Source of the DNA: Elymus sibiricus
Lineage: Eukaryota > Streptophyta > Magnoliopsida > Poales > Poaceae
Assembly: GCA_039707655.1 (NCBI GenBank)
Contig: CM077667.1
Span: 541,240,222 to 541,304,221 of the forward strand
Reading direction: 5' to 3'
Length of the DNA: 64,000 nucleotides
In this document: one piece after another, positions 34,880-46,299 of the stretch
Position numbering within the stretch: position 1 is the first letter of the stretch
Layout of the letters: the number at the start of each line of letters is the position of its first letter
Notes under the pieces: model-generated
Seen by the model: the letters and a program-made list of their open reading frames with translations, nothing else
What the model was told of the DNA's origin: nothing
Databases searched by the model: none
Program-made: the position numbers and the translations under genes

Positions 34880-35085
34880 CCCCTTTAGTCCCGGTCCGAG
34901 CCACCAATTCACCTTTAGTCCCGGTTGGTGGCTCGGACCGGGACTAAAGGCCACCCTTTAGTCCCGGTCCGTTCCATCAACCGGGACTAAAGGGTTGGGT
35001 TTCTCGCCCTTTGGGCTGGTGAAATTCACCTTTAGTCCCGGTTGGACCCACCAACCGGGACTAAATGTCGGGGTATATAAGTTGC
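34880..35085 (+). promoter_or_regulatory. Internal block of CACTA subterminal repeats with TATA box
   Basis: Seven copies of TTTAGTCCCGGT or its inverse, arranged as hairpins, end in GGGGTATATAAG at 35069. This is immediately followed by a GC-rich leader (35100-35350) with a donor-like CTCGGTGAGC at 35348. It looks like an internal promoter for the gene downstream. Confidence 0.6.
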
Positions 35086-35890
35086 ACTTAGAAATTTCCC
35101 CAATCTCTCCCATTATCCCCCCGACGCCGAACCACAGCGCACGACACCGCCAGGCTACTGCGTCGGAGATCGCCGTCGCCTTCGAGCCCGCTCGTCCTCG
35201 TCGCCGGGCTTCCTCGCCATCGCCACCCCTGTGAGCTCCGCTGCCATCGCCGCCCCCGTCGAGCTCCGTTGCTTCCTCGTCATCGATCGCCAGGCCTCCT
35301 CGCCATCGATCGCCGCCGCCGCCGTTCTCCGGAGATCGTCGTCGCCTCGGTGAGCACCGCTCATTCCCCTCCGTTTCCTACCTCGATCCGTCGCCGTCAC
35401 TGTCGCCGTAGCCGTCGCCGTGGCCGATCCGTACGCCATGAAGATTTTATCTTTTTTTACATGGATGAACAAGCAAATTAATACTATGGATGCAAGCGCT
35501 AGTATCTTGTAGATCACAGAGAAATGCTCAATTTTTTTGTTTGTTTTGTATAGGTTTACTAGGTTTTTAGATACATATATACTCAATGTGATACCTAGTT
35601 TGAAGTGTCAATGCTTTATGTGTGACCTAGTTTGCCTAATTTGTTCATGTGCTCACAATGTCAACACAAGAACATTTTTAAAAAGAGCAAACAACATTTT
35701 GCTCGTCCATGTGCTAGCTAGTCGTATATGTTGTGTTCATAGATGTTTTGGTTCTATGTAATATAGCTAGAAATATGTTATTTGTTGTGTGTGCGACTGA
35801 GTGCGTGTGGATTTGTAATAAAATATGGTATTCTTTTTATTGTTATTAAATGGAATGTTATTTGCTAGCCACAATTTGTTCTCGTCGACG

Positions 35891-36196
35891 ATGCCCATCC
35901 CGCATCCTCGTCGTCGACTCGGCGCCGACAACCAGTTGCGCCATGTCCGGGACTGGGCTCCGCCGGGCTGGCACTGGGAGATGCTACCTTCCGGAGCGCG
36001 CAGCTTGGTGAGGAATCCGGGTCTCGTCGGCGACCCGGAGCTTCTTTGGTGGCGGTCGTGTGGGCCACTATCGGTGCGGAGGAAGCCGGCCCCCGCGGAG
36101 GTGGTATGTCGCCGTGTTAGGGAGGAGGACGAGCACGTCCGTCGCTACATGATTGCGTTGGACGTCAGGTTCTCCAATACCTGGCAGGTTCTTTAG
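35891..36196 (+). pseudogene. CACTA-borne ORF, unrecognised, ending in a nonsense codon
   Basis: 101 codons from ATG at 35891. Tryptophan-rich: RDWAPPGWHWEMLPSG, then DPELLWWRSCG, then a helical RVREEDEHVRRYMIALDVRF. After SNTWQVL comes TAG at 36194, yet the frame continues plausibly for 30 more codons (GPHPSYDPVMVPSLWVS), so the stop is probably a Trp codon mutation. No family recognised. It sits between the internal promoter and the B3-like gene and may be its first coding exon. Confidence 0.45.
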
Positions 36197-36502
36197 GGAC
36201 CTCACCCGAGTTATGATCCTGTGATGGTTCCTTCTCTTTGGGTGTCCACCGCCTGCGCCTCCGGAACCGCGAGTCAACTAGATTATTCGATAATATTCGA
36301 GCTGTATTAGTGATAATATTCGATAGTATTCGACGCTCCATTAACTGGATTATTCGAGATGTATTAGTGATGTTATCTAATAATATTATATGAAAAGTCT
36401 CTGAGGATCGCCGGTGATATTATATGTATTAGTGATATTATATGATGATCTTGCTAAAAAAATTGCCGTCGATTTTTAATCTTAGAATCATGAACACGGG
36501 AA

Positions 36503-37744
36503 ATGTCGACGTCGTCTGACGATGAGGAGAGGTTCCCTGAGTGCCCTTTGTGCTGGGATGACAGGGGTATATGTGACCTTTGTCCTCACCTAGACAACGG
36601 TACATTCTTCACCATCAAGCTAACGGAAGAATTTAGTATTATTACGGTATGTAAAGACGACATGTATTTTTTGTTAATGAAGTATGACGTGTGTGTCTTT
36701 TTGCTTTAATTAACCTTTAATCTTCTTTTGTACAATTCCACTAGTGCGTTCCCTGCCATGCAAGATTCACTGTGTTGGACAAGTTCCATTTCAAAGAGAA
36801 GGGTAGTACAGAGCCTAAGATTGCTCACCAAAGAACGGAGCATTACACTTTTGTTGTTAAGGTGAAAATAACGAAGATCACACATATTTTGGTTGTTCTA
36901 ATTGGAGAGCATTTTGCAAGGCGTATGGGTTAGATGAGGACATGAATATTACCTTCGATCTGGGTAATGACGATGTTCGTGATAATAATATAGAAATTTG
37001 GGTGCATGCGGATGACTTGATTCCAGTTCTACCTCCAGGTGCATTTGTCAACAGATTTGTTAGGTAATTTATGTTGATTATTGAAAAGTATTTGGTACTC
37101 ATCCCGACTAAATTTCTTTATTTTTAATTATCAGCTTATTTCCGTGCTACAAGAACTACCCGACAGATAATAGATTGGACCTACTACAGTTATGACTCCA
37201 ATCTTACTTGTTTGGAGAAAGATCATCTCATCTCATTTATTCATGATGTTCAGCATCATAATAAAAATTACATGGCTGGTAACATTTATCATGGATATGT
37301 GCCACTAGTGCATAAGTTAAACCCTTATAACATCACTAGAGACAACTTTGTAAGAATGTTTTTTACTCTTGTGTCATTAGTCAATCCTTTTCATACATTG
37401 TTCTTAAGAAAAACTAGTTTGCTAACTATGTTATTATAACTTATGTTCTTCAATAGGTACTCCCGCCAGAGACCGTGACTAAATGGATGTTTACCAAAGG
37501 TGATTTGCATATGGTTAGTTTACGGCCAATGCCGATGAGTTACCCTGGTAAATACAGAATATCTCGAAGTCCACGCGTCCTGAAAATCAAAGGATGGAGC
37601 AAGGAAATAAAAGCATCCAGGCAACCACTTGGAGACTATAACTTGCGCAAGCCACAAGTTGAAGATAGGTTGATCTGTATTATTCAATGGGGGGATGCAG
37701 GAGTTCACCTTTTTTATGCTAGCTTACCTAGGAGAGAGCAGTAG
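36503..37744 (+). pseudogene. B3-like DNA-binding protein gene carried by the CACTA element
   Basis: Likely exons 36503-36646, 36745-37065, 37135-37349 and 37457-37744 have GT/AG borders. Exon 1 has a Cys-rich start (CPLCWDDRGICDLCPH) then FFTIKLTEEF. Across exon 2 a pattern typical of a B3 fold appears: VKVKITKI, then GCSNWRAFCKAYGLDEDMNI, then IEIWVHADD. The last exon repeats the theme with LPPETVTKWM, YRISRSPRVLKIKGWSKEIK and DRLICIIQWGD, possibly a second B3-like domain. B3 domains bind DNA in plant transcription factors. A one-base frameshift near 36875 and another at the exon 2/3 junction break this copy. The B3 assignment is by eye from the W..F...L..D pattern and needs a profile search. 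Confidence 0.45.
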
Positions 37745-37887
37745 TAGTGTTTCTAACTTATGATAACTTGATCACTTGCTAGTATGGTAACAACCAGAAT
37801 GATGAGGAGTTCACCTTTTTTATGCTATTTTACCTAGAACGATGAAGAGTTGATTAAGATGATGATGAGTTGTTATATGACATATAC

Positions 37888-37950
37888 CAGTACAAATTAG
37901 ATGGATGCAATAGACCAACTTGGTCTATTGCATCCATCTAATTTGTACTG
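37888..37950. repeat. Perfect 63-bp palindrome (31-bp arms, 1-base centre)
   Basis: Arm CAGTACAAATTAGATGGATG... at 37888-37918 is the exact reverse complement of 37920-37950, with a single C between. It lies 144 bases after the B3-like stop, inside the CACTA. Confidence 0.95.
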
Positions 37951-38069
37951 ATGTTGGATGTTATTCTTTCATAATATATACTGATGTTGTATATTAAATT
38001 GTGTAACCGCGTGAAAATACAATATAATTATAAAAGAAAAATGAAAACACAAAATGAAACACAGTCGTT

Positions 38070-38274
38070 TAGTCCCGGTTGGTGTTACCAACGGGGACTA
38101 AAGGTCCTCCTACCTGGGCGCCCACAGCGGCCAAGTGGAGCTCCTTTAGTGCCGGTTCGTAACCCAACCGGGACTAAAAGTTGGGGCCTTTTGTCCCGAT
38201 TGTTTAGTCCCGGTTGCAGAACTGGGACTAAAGGCCCTCTGGAACCGGGACTGGTGCCCTGTTTTCTACTAGTG
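38070..38274. repeat. CACTA right subterminal repeats and terminus
   Basis: Six copies of TTTAGTCCCGGTT or its complement, ending with the inverted terminal repeat at 38256-38274. Confidence 0.8.
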
Positions 38275-38524
38275 AACCGATCCAACCCTAGCCGTCGCCG
38301 CCACTTCCGCTCCGCGCCGCCCCTGGGGAGGTCGGCCTTCATGACCGCCGCCGGGGATCGTGCCACCCGTACCTATGGTTCGTCCGCCGATCGTGTTGAC
38401 CGGCTGAACTAGAGAGTCTTTTCCGATCCTTTGATCCAGGTTTTCTCTCTTCCGCCGTTCGCATTGATCGACGTTTTCTATTTGGTTTTGCGATCTACGA
38501 TCGGTTTGCGTCGCCCGCCGCCGC

Positions 38525-40109
38525 TGACGTGGCTTGAGACTGCGTCGGTATTTCCCCAAAGAGGAAAGGATGATGCAGCACAATGACGGTAAGTATTTCC
38601 CTCAGTTATGAAACCAAGGTTATCGAACCAGTAGGAGGATCACCACCACCCAATAAGCAGCACTTGCACACAAATAACAAATACTTGCAACCCGACGCAA
38701 AAGAGAGGTTATCAATCTCTCTACGGTAAAAAGATAGATTAGGTAATGATAGATAGGAGAGATAGATCTCTCAAGAACACAAAATAAGAAAAGCAAATAG
38801 AAAGTGCAGCAATATATTTTTGGGTTTTTGGTTTTGTAGATCTGAAAACAAAGATGCAAAAAGATAGATCGGAAAGCAATATGTTGGAAAAGTAGACCCG
38901 GGGGGCGTAGGATTCACTAGTGGCTTCTCTCATGAGTATAGCATACGGTGGGTGAACAAAATTACTGTTGGGCAATTAATAGAAGATCAAATAATCATGA
39001 CGATATCCAAGGCGATGATTATTATATAGGCATCACGTCCAAGATAGGTAGACCGACACCTGCCTGCATCTACCACTATTACTCCACACATCGACCGCTA
39101 TCCATCATGCATCTAGTGTATTAAGTTCATGGAAAAACGGAGTAATGCAATAAGAACGATGACATGATGTATACAAGATCTATTCATGTAGGAATAGACC
39201 CCATCTTGTTATCCTTAATGGCAACGATACATGCGTGCCTTGCTGCCCCTTCTGTCACTGGGAAAGGACACCGCAGGATCGAACCCATCACAAAGCACCT
39301 CTTCCCATGGCAAGAAAAATCGATCTAGTCGGCCTAACTAAACCAAAGATTCGAAGAAGAAATACGAGGCTATAAGTAATCATGCATATAAGAGATCAAA
39401 GAAGACTCAAATAATATTCATGGATAGAAACTGATCATGAACTCAAAATTCACCGGATCCCAACAAACACACCGCAATAGTTTACATCAAATAGATCTCC
39501 AAGAGACCATTGTATTGAGAATCATAAGAGAGAGAGAGAGAGGAAGCCATCTAGCTACTGCCTACGGACCTGTAGGTCTATGGTGGACTACTCACGCATC
39601 ATCGGAGAGGCACCTATGAGGAAGATGAACCCCTCCGTGATGGTGTTTAGATTGGATCTCGAGGTTCTGGAACTTGCGGCGGCTGGAATTGTGTTTCGTC
39701 GACTCCCCTAGGGTTTTTGGAATATTTGGAAATTTATAGGCATCAGAGGCGGTGGAGAGGGGCCCCGTGGAGGGCACAACCCATCAGGGCGCGCCGGGGG
39801 CCCCCTGGCGCGCCCTGGTGGGTTGTGGTCTCCACGGCCCACCTCTCTGGCACTTCTTTGGCCCACTGGGTGTCTTCTGGTCCAAAAAAATCTCCAAAAA
39901 GTTTCGTCACGATTGGACTCCGTTTGGTACTGATATTCTGCGAAGTAAAAAAAACAAGCAAAAACAGCAACCGGCACTTTGGCACTATGTCAATAGGTTA
40001 GTCCCAAAAAATGATATAAAGTTGTTATAAAATGATTGTAAAACATCCAGGAATGATAATATAACAGCATGGAACAAGCAAAAATTATAGATACGTTGGA
40101 GACGTATCA
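38525..40109 (-). repeat. 3' LTR of the Sabrina-like element
   Basis: 1,585 bp, TGATACGTCTCC... to ...CCACGTCA on the minus strand. Close to the other LTR, from which it differs mainly by an extra ~55 bases near 38716-38770. Contains the GC-rich hairpin around 39775-39835. The ORFs seen across it are incidental. Confidence 0.9.
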
Positions 40110-42614
40110 GCATCCCCAAGCTTAATTCCTACTCGTCCTCGAGTAGGTAAATGATAAAAACAGAATTTTTGATGTGGAATGCTTCCTAACATGTTCATCA
40201 TATTCTTTTCTTTTGTATAGCATGGACATTTGGACTTACAGATTATTCAAAGCAATAGTCTAGTTTTAACATAATGACTTCCATACTCAAGCATGCTAAC
40301 AAGCAACCATGTCTTTCAAAATATCAACACTAAAGAAAGTTATCCCTAGCCCATCATGCTCAATCATTGATCCATTCATGAAACACACTCAAATATTAGT
40401 TATATCCAATGCTCAAGTACGATCATAGTGCCCCCTAGTTGGTGCTTATAAGAGAAGATGGAGACTCAAAGTAAAAATAAAAATTGCATAAAGTAAATAG
40501 ATAGACCCTTCGCAGAGGGAAGTAGGGATTTGTAGAGGTGCCAGAGCTCAACGTTTTAAATTGAGAGAGAATTTTTTTTGGGTGGCATGCTTTTCCTGTC
40601 AATGAAAACGACAAAGTAGCTCACAATACTTTCCATGCTAGATATATCATAGGCGGTTCCCAAACAGAAAATAAAGTTTATTCCTATTTCCACCAAACTT
40701 TCACTTTCCATGGCGGGCCGTATCCACGGTTGCCTTCCATACCAACACTTTCCAAGGAATTTATTATTTGACAACATAAAGTAAATATTTTTTTCTTTTT
40801 CATTTCGGGAATGGGCATCCCTATTACCGCCGCACTCTCCTGTAATGACAAGTGAATAAACACTCATCTTGAGAATAACACATCTATCATGGAAAAATAT
40901 TGGACACTCCCCACCGTTTCATGAGCGGTACGAGCACACAAAAGAGAAAATTTATTTTGAAAATTTAGAGATGGCACATACAAATTTGCTTGGAACGGCA
41001 TGGAAATACCGCATATAGGTAGGTATGGTGGACTCATAAGGCAAAACTTGGTTTAAGGATTTTGGATGCACAAGTAGTATTTCTACTTAGTACAAATGGA
41101 GGCTAGCAAATAGATTGAGAAGCAACCAAACCAAGAAACGAAAATTCACATAAGTGAGCATTGAGTATAACTAACACCGAATAATGCACCACAAGTAGGA
41201 TGTAATTTCATTGCATAACTATTGACTTTCATACTTGCATAGGGAATCACAAACCTTAACACCAATATTCCTACTCAAGCATAATTACTCACTAACATGA
41301 CTCACATATTACTATCATCATGTTTCAAAACTATTACAAGGAATCAAGTTTAATTTTCCCAATGATATTCATGATTTTTTTTATTATATCCTCCTTGGAT
41401 ATCTATCACTTTGGGACTAGTTTCATACATTGCCATTGATTTTTGACAAGCTCAAACAAATTTAAGTGAAGCACATGAGCATAAAGATTTCATCTCTCAA
41501 AAAGGTATAAATGAAGCATGAGAGGATTTCTTCAAAATTTACTAACTCTCAAATTAATCTAAGTGAAGCATGAGAGTATTTCTACAAAAATTTCCAAGCA
41601 CACCGTGCTCAAAAAGATATAAGTGAAGCACTAGAGCAATTCTATAGCTCAAAAAGTTTAAGTGAAGCATAGAGAGCAATTCTAACAAATCATGGCATAA
41701 TTTTGGCTCTCCCAAATAGGTGTGTACAGCAAGGATACAAGTGAAAAACAAACAAGCAAAGCAAGCAAAGATACAAGACGCTCCAAGCAAAACTCATGAT
41801 ATGCGACGAATAAAAATATAGCTCCAAGTAAAATACCGATGGTCGTTAGAAGAAAGAGGGGATGCCACTCAGGGGCATCCCCAAGCTTAGTTTCTTGTTA
41901 CTCTTTGGATATATCTTTGGGGGTGCGGTAGAATCCCCAAGCTTAGGCTTTTATCACTCCTTATTCCTTCGTCCATCGTGATCTCACCCAAAACTAGAAA
42001 ACTTCGATCACACAAAACTCAACAAAATCTTCGTGAGATCCGTTAGTATAATAAAGCAAATCACTACTTTAGGTACTGTTGCAAACCCATTCATATTTTG
42101 TTATTGCATTATACCTACTGTATTTTAACTTTACCATGGCTTATACCCCCCCCCCCCCCCCCCCGATACAAACCATAGATTCATCAAAACAAGCACACAA
42201 TGCAATGAAAACAGAATCTGTCTTAAACAGAACAGTCTGTAGTAATCTGTACTCGAACCATACTTATGTAACTCTAAAAATTCTGAACAATTAAGACAAC
42301 GTAAGGAATTTGTATATCAACACTTTGTTAAAATTTCAGCTGAAGATCACGTTCCAGCAAAAAATGAAAATTCAAATACTGGACGCAAAGTTTCTGTTTC
42401 AGATTCAGCATCGCTTCTACCCATCCTATCAATCATCCTAAAGGCTCTACTTGGCACAAACACGACATAAACCATAAAAACACAATCATAACAGAGGCAT
42501 AATTTTGTCAACACTCAAAAACATAAAGGGAAAAGCAAAAATAAATTTATTCATTGGGTTGCCTCCCAACAAGCGCTATCGTTTTACGCCCCTAGCTAGG
42601 CATAACGTATAGAT
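40110..42614 (-). other. Non-coding interior of the Sabrina-like element
   Basis: 2.5 kb of AT-rich sequence with repeated short motifs such as AAGTGAAGCA...GAG (41460-41680), a 19-base C run at 42146-42164 and no convincing ORF. Confidence 0.7.
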
Positions 42615-42800
42615 TCAAGTATTGTCATCTTTGGTTTTGGTAGAGGTGTTTTTGTCAAGAGGTTTTGCAAATAAAACTTGGAACACATCATCCATAATAA
42701 CCTTAGCAATATCAAGTTGTCCCTCTACGTATCCCCTTTGATTCCCGGCCACGATCCAAGAATATTGTTGGTTTACATCATTGAAAACTTGTTGGATCAT
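42615..42800 (-). CDS. Small ORF following the gag-like ORF
   Basis: 61 codons, MIQQVFNDVNQQYSWI... to ...TKTKDDNT. It lies 15 bases after the preceding stop in the same element and may be the rest of that protein after a stop. No family recognised. Confidence 0.4.
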   Translation of the reverse strand: MIQQVFNDVNQQYSWIVAGNQRGYVEGQLDIAKVIMDDVFQVLFAKPLDKNTSTKTKDDNT

Positions 42801-42815
42801 ATCTAAAACGGGGAC

Positions 42816-43310
42816 TTACTTTTTAAGATTCTCATAAAAAATTTGATTATTTCCAAGCAAATATCTCATCATGTAATCACTATTGTAAAGGATTTCTCCT
42901 ATTACCGGTTTTTCACGGCTCATACCATAAAAGTCAAATACCTCCCTAGCTTCCCGTACTATGTGATCAAATTCATGCATGAGAACAAGGGTAGCTAACT
43001 TCTTAGCCTTTGGATTCTTAATGACGGGTAGCTCATAAAACAATCTTTGCAAGGTAGGATGAGTACGGATAAACCTATTTTCAAGTTTAAGAACTAACGC
43101 TGAAATAGCTTCCGCATAAGTTTTAGTTCTTTTCAGTATAGGGGTGTCATCAAGAGGCAAATTTCCAACGCAATTGAAAAATTCTTGGATAGTTTCTTTT
43201 CCTATAACGTTCCCTTGCCCCAAAACAAAAATTTTAGCATCCAGATTACCAGAACGTCCAATTTTAGGAGTCCTGCCATCATCTGTTTCTGCCATACCAA
43301 AATCACTCAT
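42816..43310 (-). CDS. Gag-region ORF of the Sabrina-like element, function unknown
   Basis: 164 codons from an ATG at 43310 (MSDFGMAETDDGR), about 210 bases inside the primer site. The protein is mostly helical, with LVLMHEFDHIVREAREVFDFYGM as its most distinctive part; no zinc knuckle or catalytic motif is visible. Upstream in-frame ATGs to 43412 lack this family look, so the internal Met is preferred. Presumably a Gag-like structural protein or an unknown leader protein; inference only. Confidence 0.55.
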   Translation of the reverse strand: MSDFGMAETDDGRTPKIGRSGNLDAKIFVLGQGNVIGKETIQEFFNCVGNLPLDDTPILKRTKTYAEAISALVLKLENRFIRTHPTLQRLFYELPVIKNPKAKKLATLVLMHEFDHIVREAREVFDFYGMSREKPVIGEILYNSDYMMRYLLGNNQIFYENLKK

Positions 43311-43519
43311 GGTGACAAGCAAGTAAGAGATCTGGCGAGAAAAAGGGCAATGGAAAAAAGGGCGAATAAAACGGCAAATTGGTGAAGTGGGGGAGAGGAA
43401 AACGAGAGGCAAATGGCAAATAATGTAATTGCAAGGAGATGAGATGTGTGATTAGGAACCTGGTAGATGATGATGGAGTCCCCTCGGCGCCTGAGATAGG
43501 CACGTAGAAGAGACCGCTT

Positions 43520-43539
43520 CCTCCTCGGCAACGGCGCCA
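43520..43539 (-). promoter_or_regulatory. Primer-binding site, tRNA-Asp type
   Basis: Minus strand TGGCGCCGTTGCCGAGGA, 11 bases inside the 5' LTR. Confidence 0.85.
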
Positions 43540-43550
43540 GAAATTCCCTT

Positions 43551-45087
43551 TGACGTGGCTTGAGACTGCGTCGGTATTTCCCTAAAGAGGAAGGGATGAT
43601 GAAGCACAGCGACGGTAAGTATTTCCCTCAGCTATGAAACCAAGGTTATCGAACCAGTAGGAGGATCACCACCACCCAATAAGCAGCACCTGCACACAAA
43701 TAACAAATACTTGCAACCCGAAGCGAAAGAGAGGTTGTCAGATAGATCTCTCAAGAACAAAAAATAAGAAAAGCAAATAGAAAGTGCAGCAATATATTTT
43801 TGGGTTTTTGGTTTTGTAGATCTGAAAACAAAGATGCAAAAAGATAGATCGGAAAGCAATATGTTGGAAAAGTAGATCCGGGGGCCATAGGATTCACTAG
43901 TGGCTTCTCTCATGAGTATAGCACACGGTGGGTGAACAAATTACTGTTTGGCAATTGATAGAAGATCAAATAATCATGACGATATCCAAGGCGATGATCA
44001 TTATATGGGCATCACGTCCAAGATAGGTAGACCGACTCCTACCTGCATCTACCACTATTACTTCACACATCGACCGCTATCCAGCATGCATCTAGTGTAT
44101 TAAGTTCATGGAAAAACGGAGTAATGCAATAAGAACGATGACATGATGTAGACAAGATCTATTCATGTAGGAATAGACCCCATCTTGTTATCCTTAATGG
44201 CAACGATACATGCATGCCTTGCTTCCCCTTCTGTCACTGGGAAAGGACACCGCAAGATCGAACTCATCACAAAGCACCTCTTCCCATGGCAAGAAAAATC
44301 GATCTAGTCGGCCTAACTAAACCAAAGATTCGAAGAAGAAATACGAGGCTATAAGTAATCATGCATATAAGAGATCAAAGAAGATTCAAATAATATTCAT
44401 GGATAGAAACTGATCATGAACTCAAAATTCATCGGATCCCAACAAACACACCGCAAAAGTTTACATCAAATAGATCTCCAAGAGACCATTGTATTGAGAA
44501 TCATAAGAGAGAGAGAGAGAGAGGAAGCCATCTAGCTACTGCCTACGGATCCATAGGTCTATGGTGGACTACTCACGCATCATCGGAGAGGCACCTATGA
44601 GGAAGATGAACCCCTCCGTGATGGTGTTTAGATTGGATCTCGAGGTTCTGGAACTTGCGGCTGGAATTGTGTTTCGTCGACTCCCCTACGGTTTTTGGAA
44701 TATTTGGGAATTTATAGGCATCAGAGGTGGTGGAGAGGGGCCCCGTGGAGACCACAACCCATCAGGGCGCGTCGGGGGGCCCCTGGCACGCCCTGGTGGG
44801 TTGTGGTCTCCACGGCCCACCTCTCTGGAACTTCTTTGGCCCACTGGGTGTCTTCTGGTCCAAAACAAATCTCCAAAAAGTTTCGTCGCGATTGGACTCC
44901 GTTTGGTACTGATATTCTGCGAAGTAAAAAAACAAGCAAAAACAGCAACTGGCACTTTGGCACAATGTCAATAGGTTAGTCCCAAAAAATGATATAAAGT
45001 TGTTATAAAATGATTGTAAAACATCCAAGGATGATAATATAACAGCATGGAACAAGCAAAAATTATAGATACGTCGGAGACATATCA
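43551..45087 (-). repeat. 5' LTR of the Sabrina-like element
   Basis: 1,537 bp; begins TGATATGTCTCCGACGTATC at 45087 on the minus strand. Few substitutions from the 3' LTR, so the insertion is fairly young. Hairpin around 44755-44815. Confidence 0.9.
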
Positions 45088-46137
45088 GCCGCCGTCGACC
45101 CCGCACCTCTACTCCAACACCGCCACGACTACCCGGCTTCTTCTCTGACCAGACGGCCTCGCGCGACGAGGCGGCCCCTCATGACCGGCATCCGTGAGTC
45201 TGCCCGCCATCGACCTGTGCTAGCTGTCTTCGCCCTGCTCTGACCGGGACTTCTCCATCATCACTCGCCTCCGCCATCCGACTGTTTGCCTCGCCGGCCC
45301 CTTCGCTGGCTGCGTCGGGCTCGCCAGCTGTCGGCTGCTCGACTGCGTCGGCATATTCGACTGCGTCAGGACGGTTGTCGGCCCCGGCCGCATCGGGCTC
45401 GCCAGCTGCTGCGTTGGTCGCCCGGGTCTCGCTGCACGGGCGCCGATACTGCATTGGCGGCCCGGGTGCCGGTGCTGACGGGCTCGTCCGCACGTCGTCC
45501 CACGCCGACCGTCGTCGCCGGCTTCATCTCGGACTCCGCCGCTACCCCGCCTCCACCGAGGGACATCCCCGACCTCGCGCGCGATCGGCTTGATCACCCG
45601 GTCGCCCGCGAACCGCCTCATCTACGCCGTGCGAGCGAACTGGCCCGTCGGTTACGCGCGCCTCCGTAGGTCCCGTTAAAATGGTCCCGAGTAGAGCGCG
45701 CCCCTCCACCAAACGAGCATCAGGCGCAGCTGCGTCGTCCCGTCGGGCCGCAGCGCCGCCGCCCCGTGGTTCTCCCCGCGGCTGCATCGACTCGCACTAC
45801 TGCGCCCATGACTAACTCGGCGCCTTCTTGCGCCCGCGGCTCCACGGCGACTACCTCGACACCGGCCACCCCGACTCGACATCGACCACGGCGTTCTTCG
45901 CACGGCTACCTCGACCACGGCCACACCACCCCACACTCTCGTCTACCTCGACATCGTCACAAAGGATTACCGCCTTGCTTGAGCAACCTCGTCGGTTTCC
46001 ACTCCAGCCATAACTTCCGCGATGCATCGACCGTTACGACTGTGTGTGTGTGTTGGGGGGGGGGGTCCGTCGGCTTACCTTCGGATTCTTCTCTAGTCTC
46101 ACCGTTTGCGTCAATATCGTTGTGACTGCGGGGGGAA

Positions 46138-46299
46138 TGTTGAGTATCGTGATTAATTAGGAAACATAAGATAGACCAGGAATTATTCTCGCTTGTCTTG
46201 TACTCCAAGTTGATCATGTACTCGTATACATATGCCAACGAGGCTTGAGCAATAAAAAAACGATTCCACCAATTCTCCTATCCCTTCAAACCCTGGCAT
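46138..46299 (+). repeat. 3' LTR of the split copia element
   Basis: Matches 31232-31387 over its length with about a dozen differences, consistent with an old host element. The 3' edge is approximate. Confidence 0.75.

Larger units (their letters stand above)
31403..38274 (+). mobile_element. Complete CACTA element carrying a B3-like gene, TSD AAC
   Basis: The ends are CACTAGTAGAAAACAGGGC at 31403 and its complement GCCCTGTTTTCTACTAGTG ending at 38274. The flanks are identical 3-bp duplications AAC (31400-31402 and 38275-38277), so both ends are exact. Subterminal regions (31430-31720 and 38070-38250) consist of TTTAGTCCCGGTT/AACCGGGACTAAA repeats in both orientations. There is no recognisable TNP2 or TNPA; the left half is a tandem repeat and the right half holds a B3-like pseudogene. 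It inserted directly behind the primer site of the copia host. Confidence 0.9.
38525..45087 (-). mobile_element. Complete non-autonomous gypsy element, Athila lineage, Sabrina-like, TSD GCCGC
   Basis: Two LTRs (38525-40109 and 43551-45087) enclose a 3.4-kb interior. The 5-bp duplications GCCGC at 38520-38524 and 45088-45092 prove a single clean insertion. In minus orientation the primer site is at 43520-43539 and a polypurine tract (AGCTTGGGGATGC) abuts the 3' LTR at 40110. The interior encodes only a 164-codon ORF and a 61-codon ORF, with no protease, RT or integrase, so it depends on another element. I recall the Triticeae family Sabrina having this layout; the name is a guess. Confidence 0.9.
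31232..46299 (+). mobile_element. Small non-autonomous Ty1/copia element, split by two later insertions
   Basis: LTRs of about 160 bp begin TGTTGAGTATCGTGATTA at 31232 and 46138. The first is followed by TGGTATTAGCCT (31388), a degenerate initiator-tRNA-Met primer site; the second is preceded by a purine run GGGGGGAATG. Removing the CACTA (31403-38274) and Sabrina-like (38525-45087) insertions leaves about 1.3 kb of GC-rich interior (38275-38524 and 45088-46137) with no pol motifs. It was therefore mobilised in trans, like TRIM or LARD elements. ORFs at 45179-45787 are GC artefacts in several frames. No clear target duplication. Confidence 0.75.

Noticed and set aside
39708..40001. Matching ORFs in both Sabrina-like LTRs (also 44686-44979)
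   Set aside because: They repeat only because the LTRs are copies, and lie over the GC-rich hairpin with frames open on both strands.
45179..45787. Long overlapping ORFs in the copia interior
   Set aside because: Pro/Ala/Arg-rich translations in five frames with no pol or gag motif.
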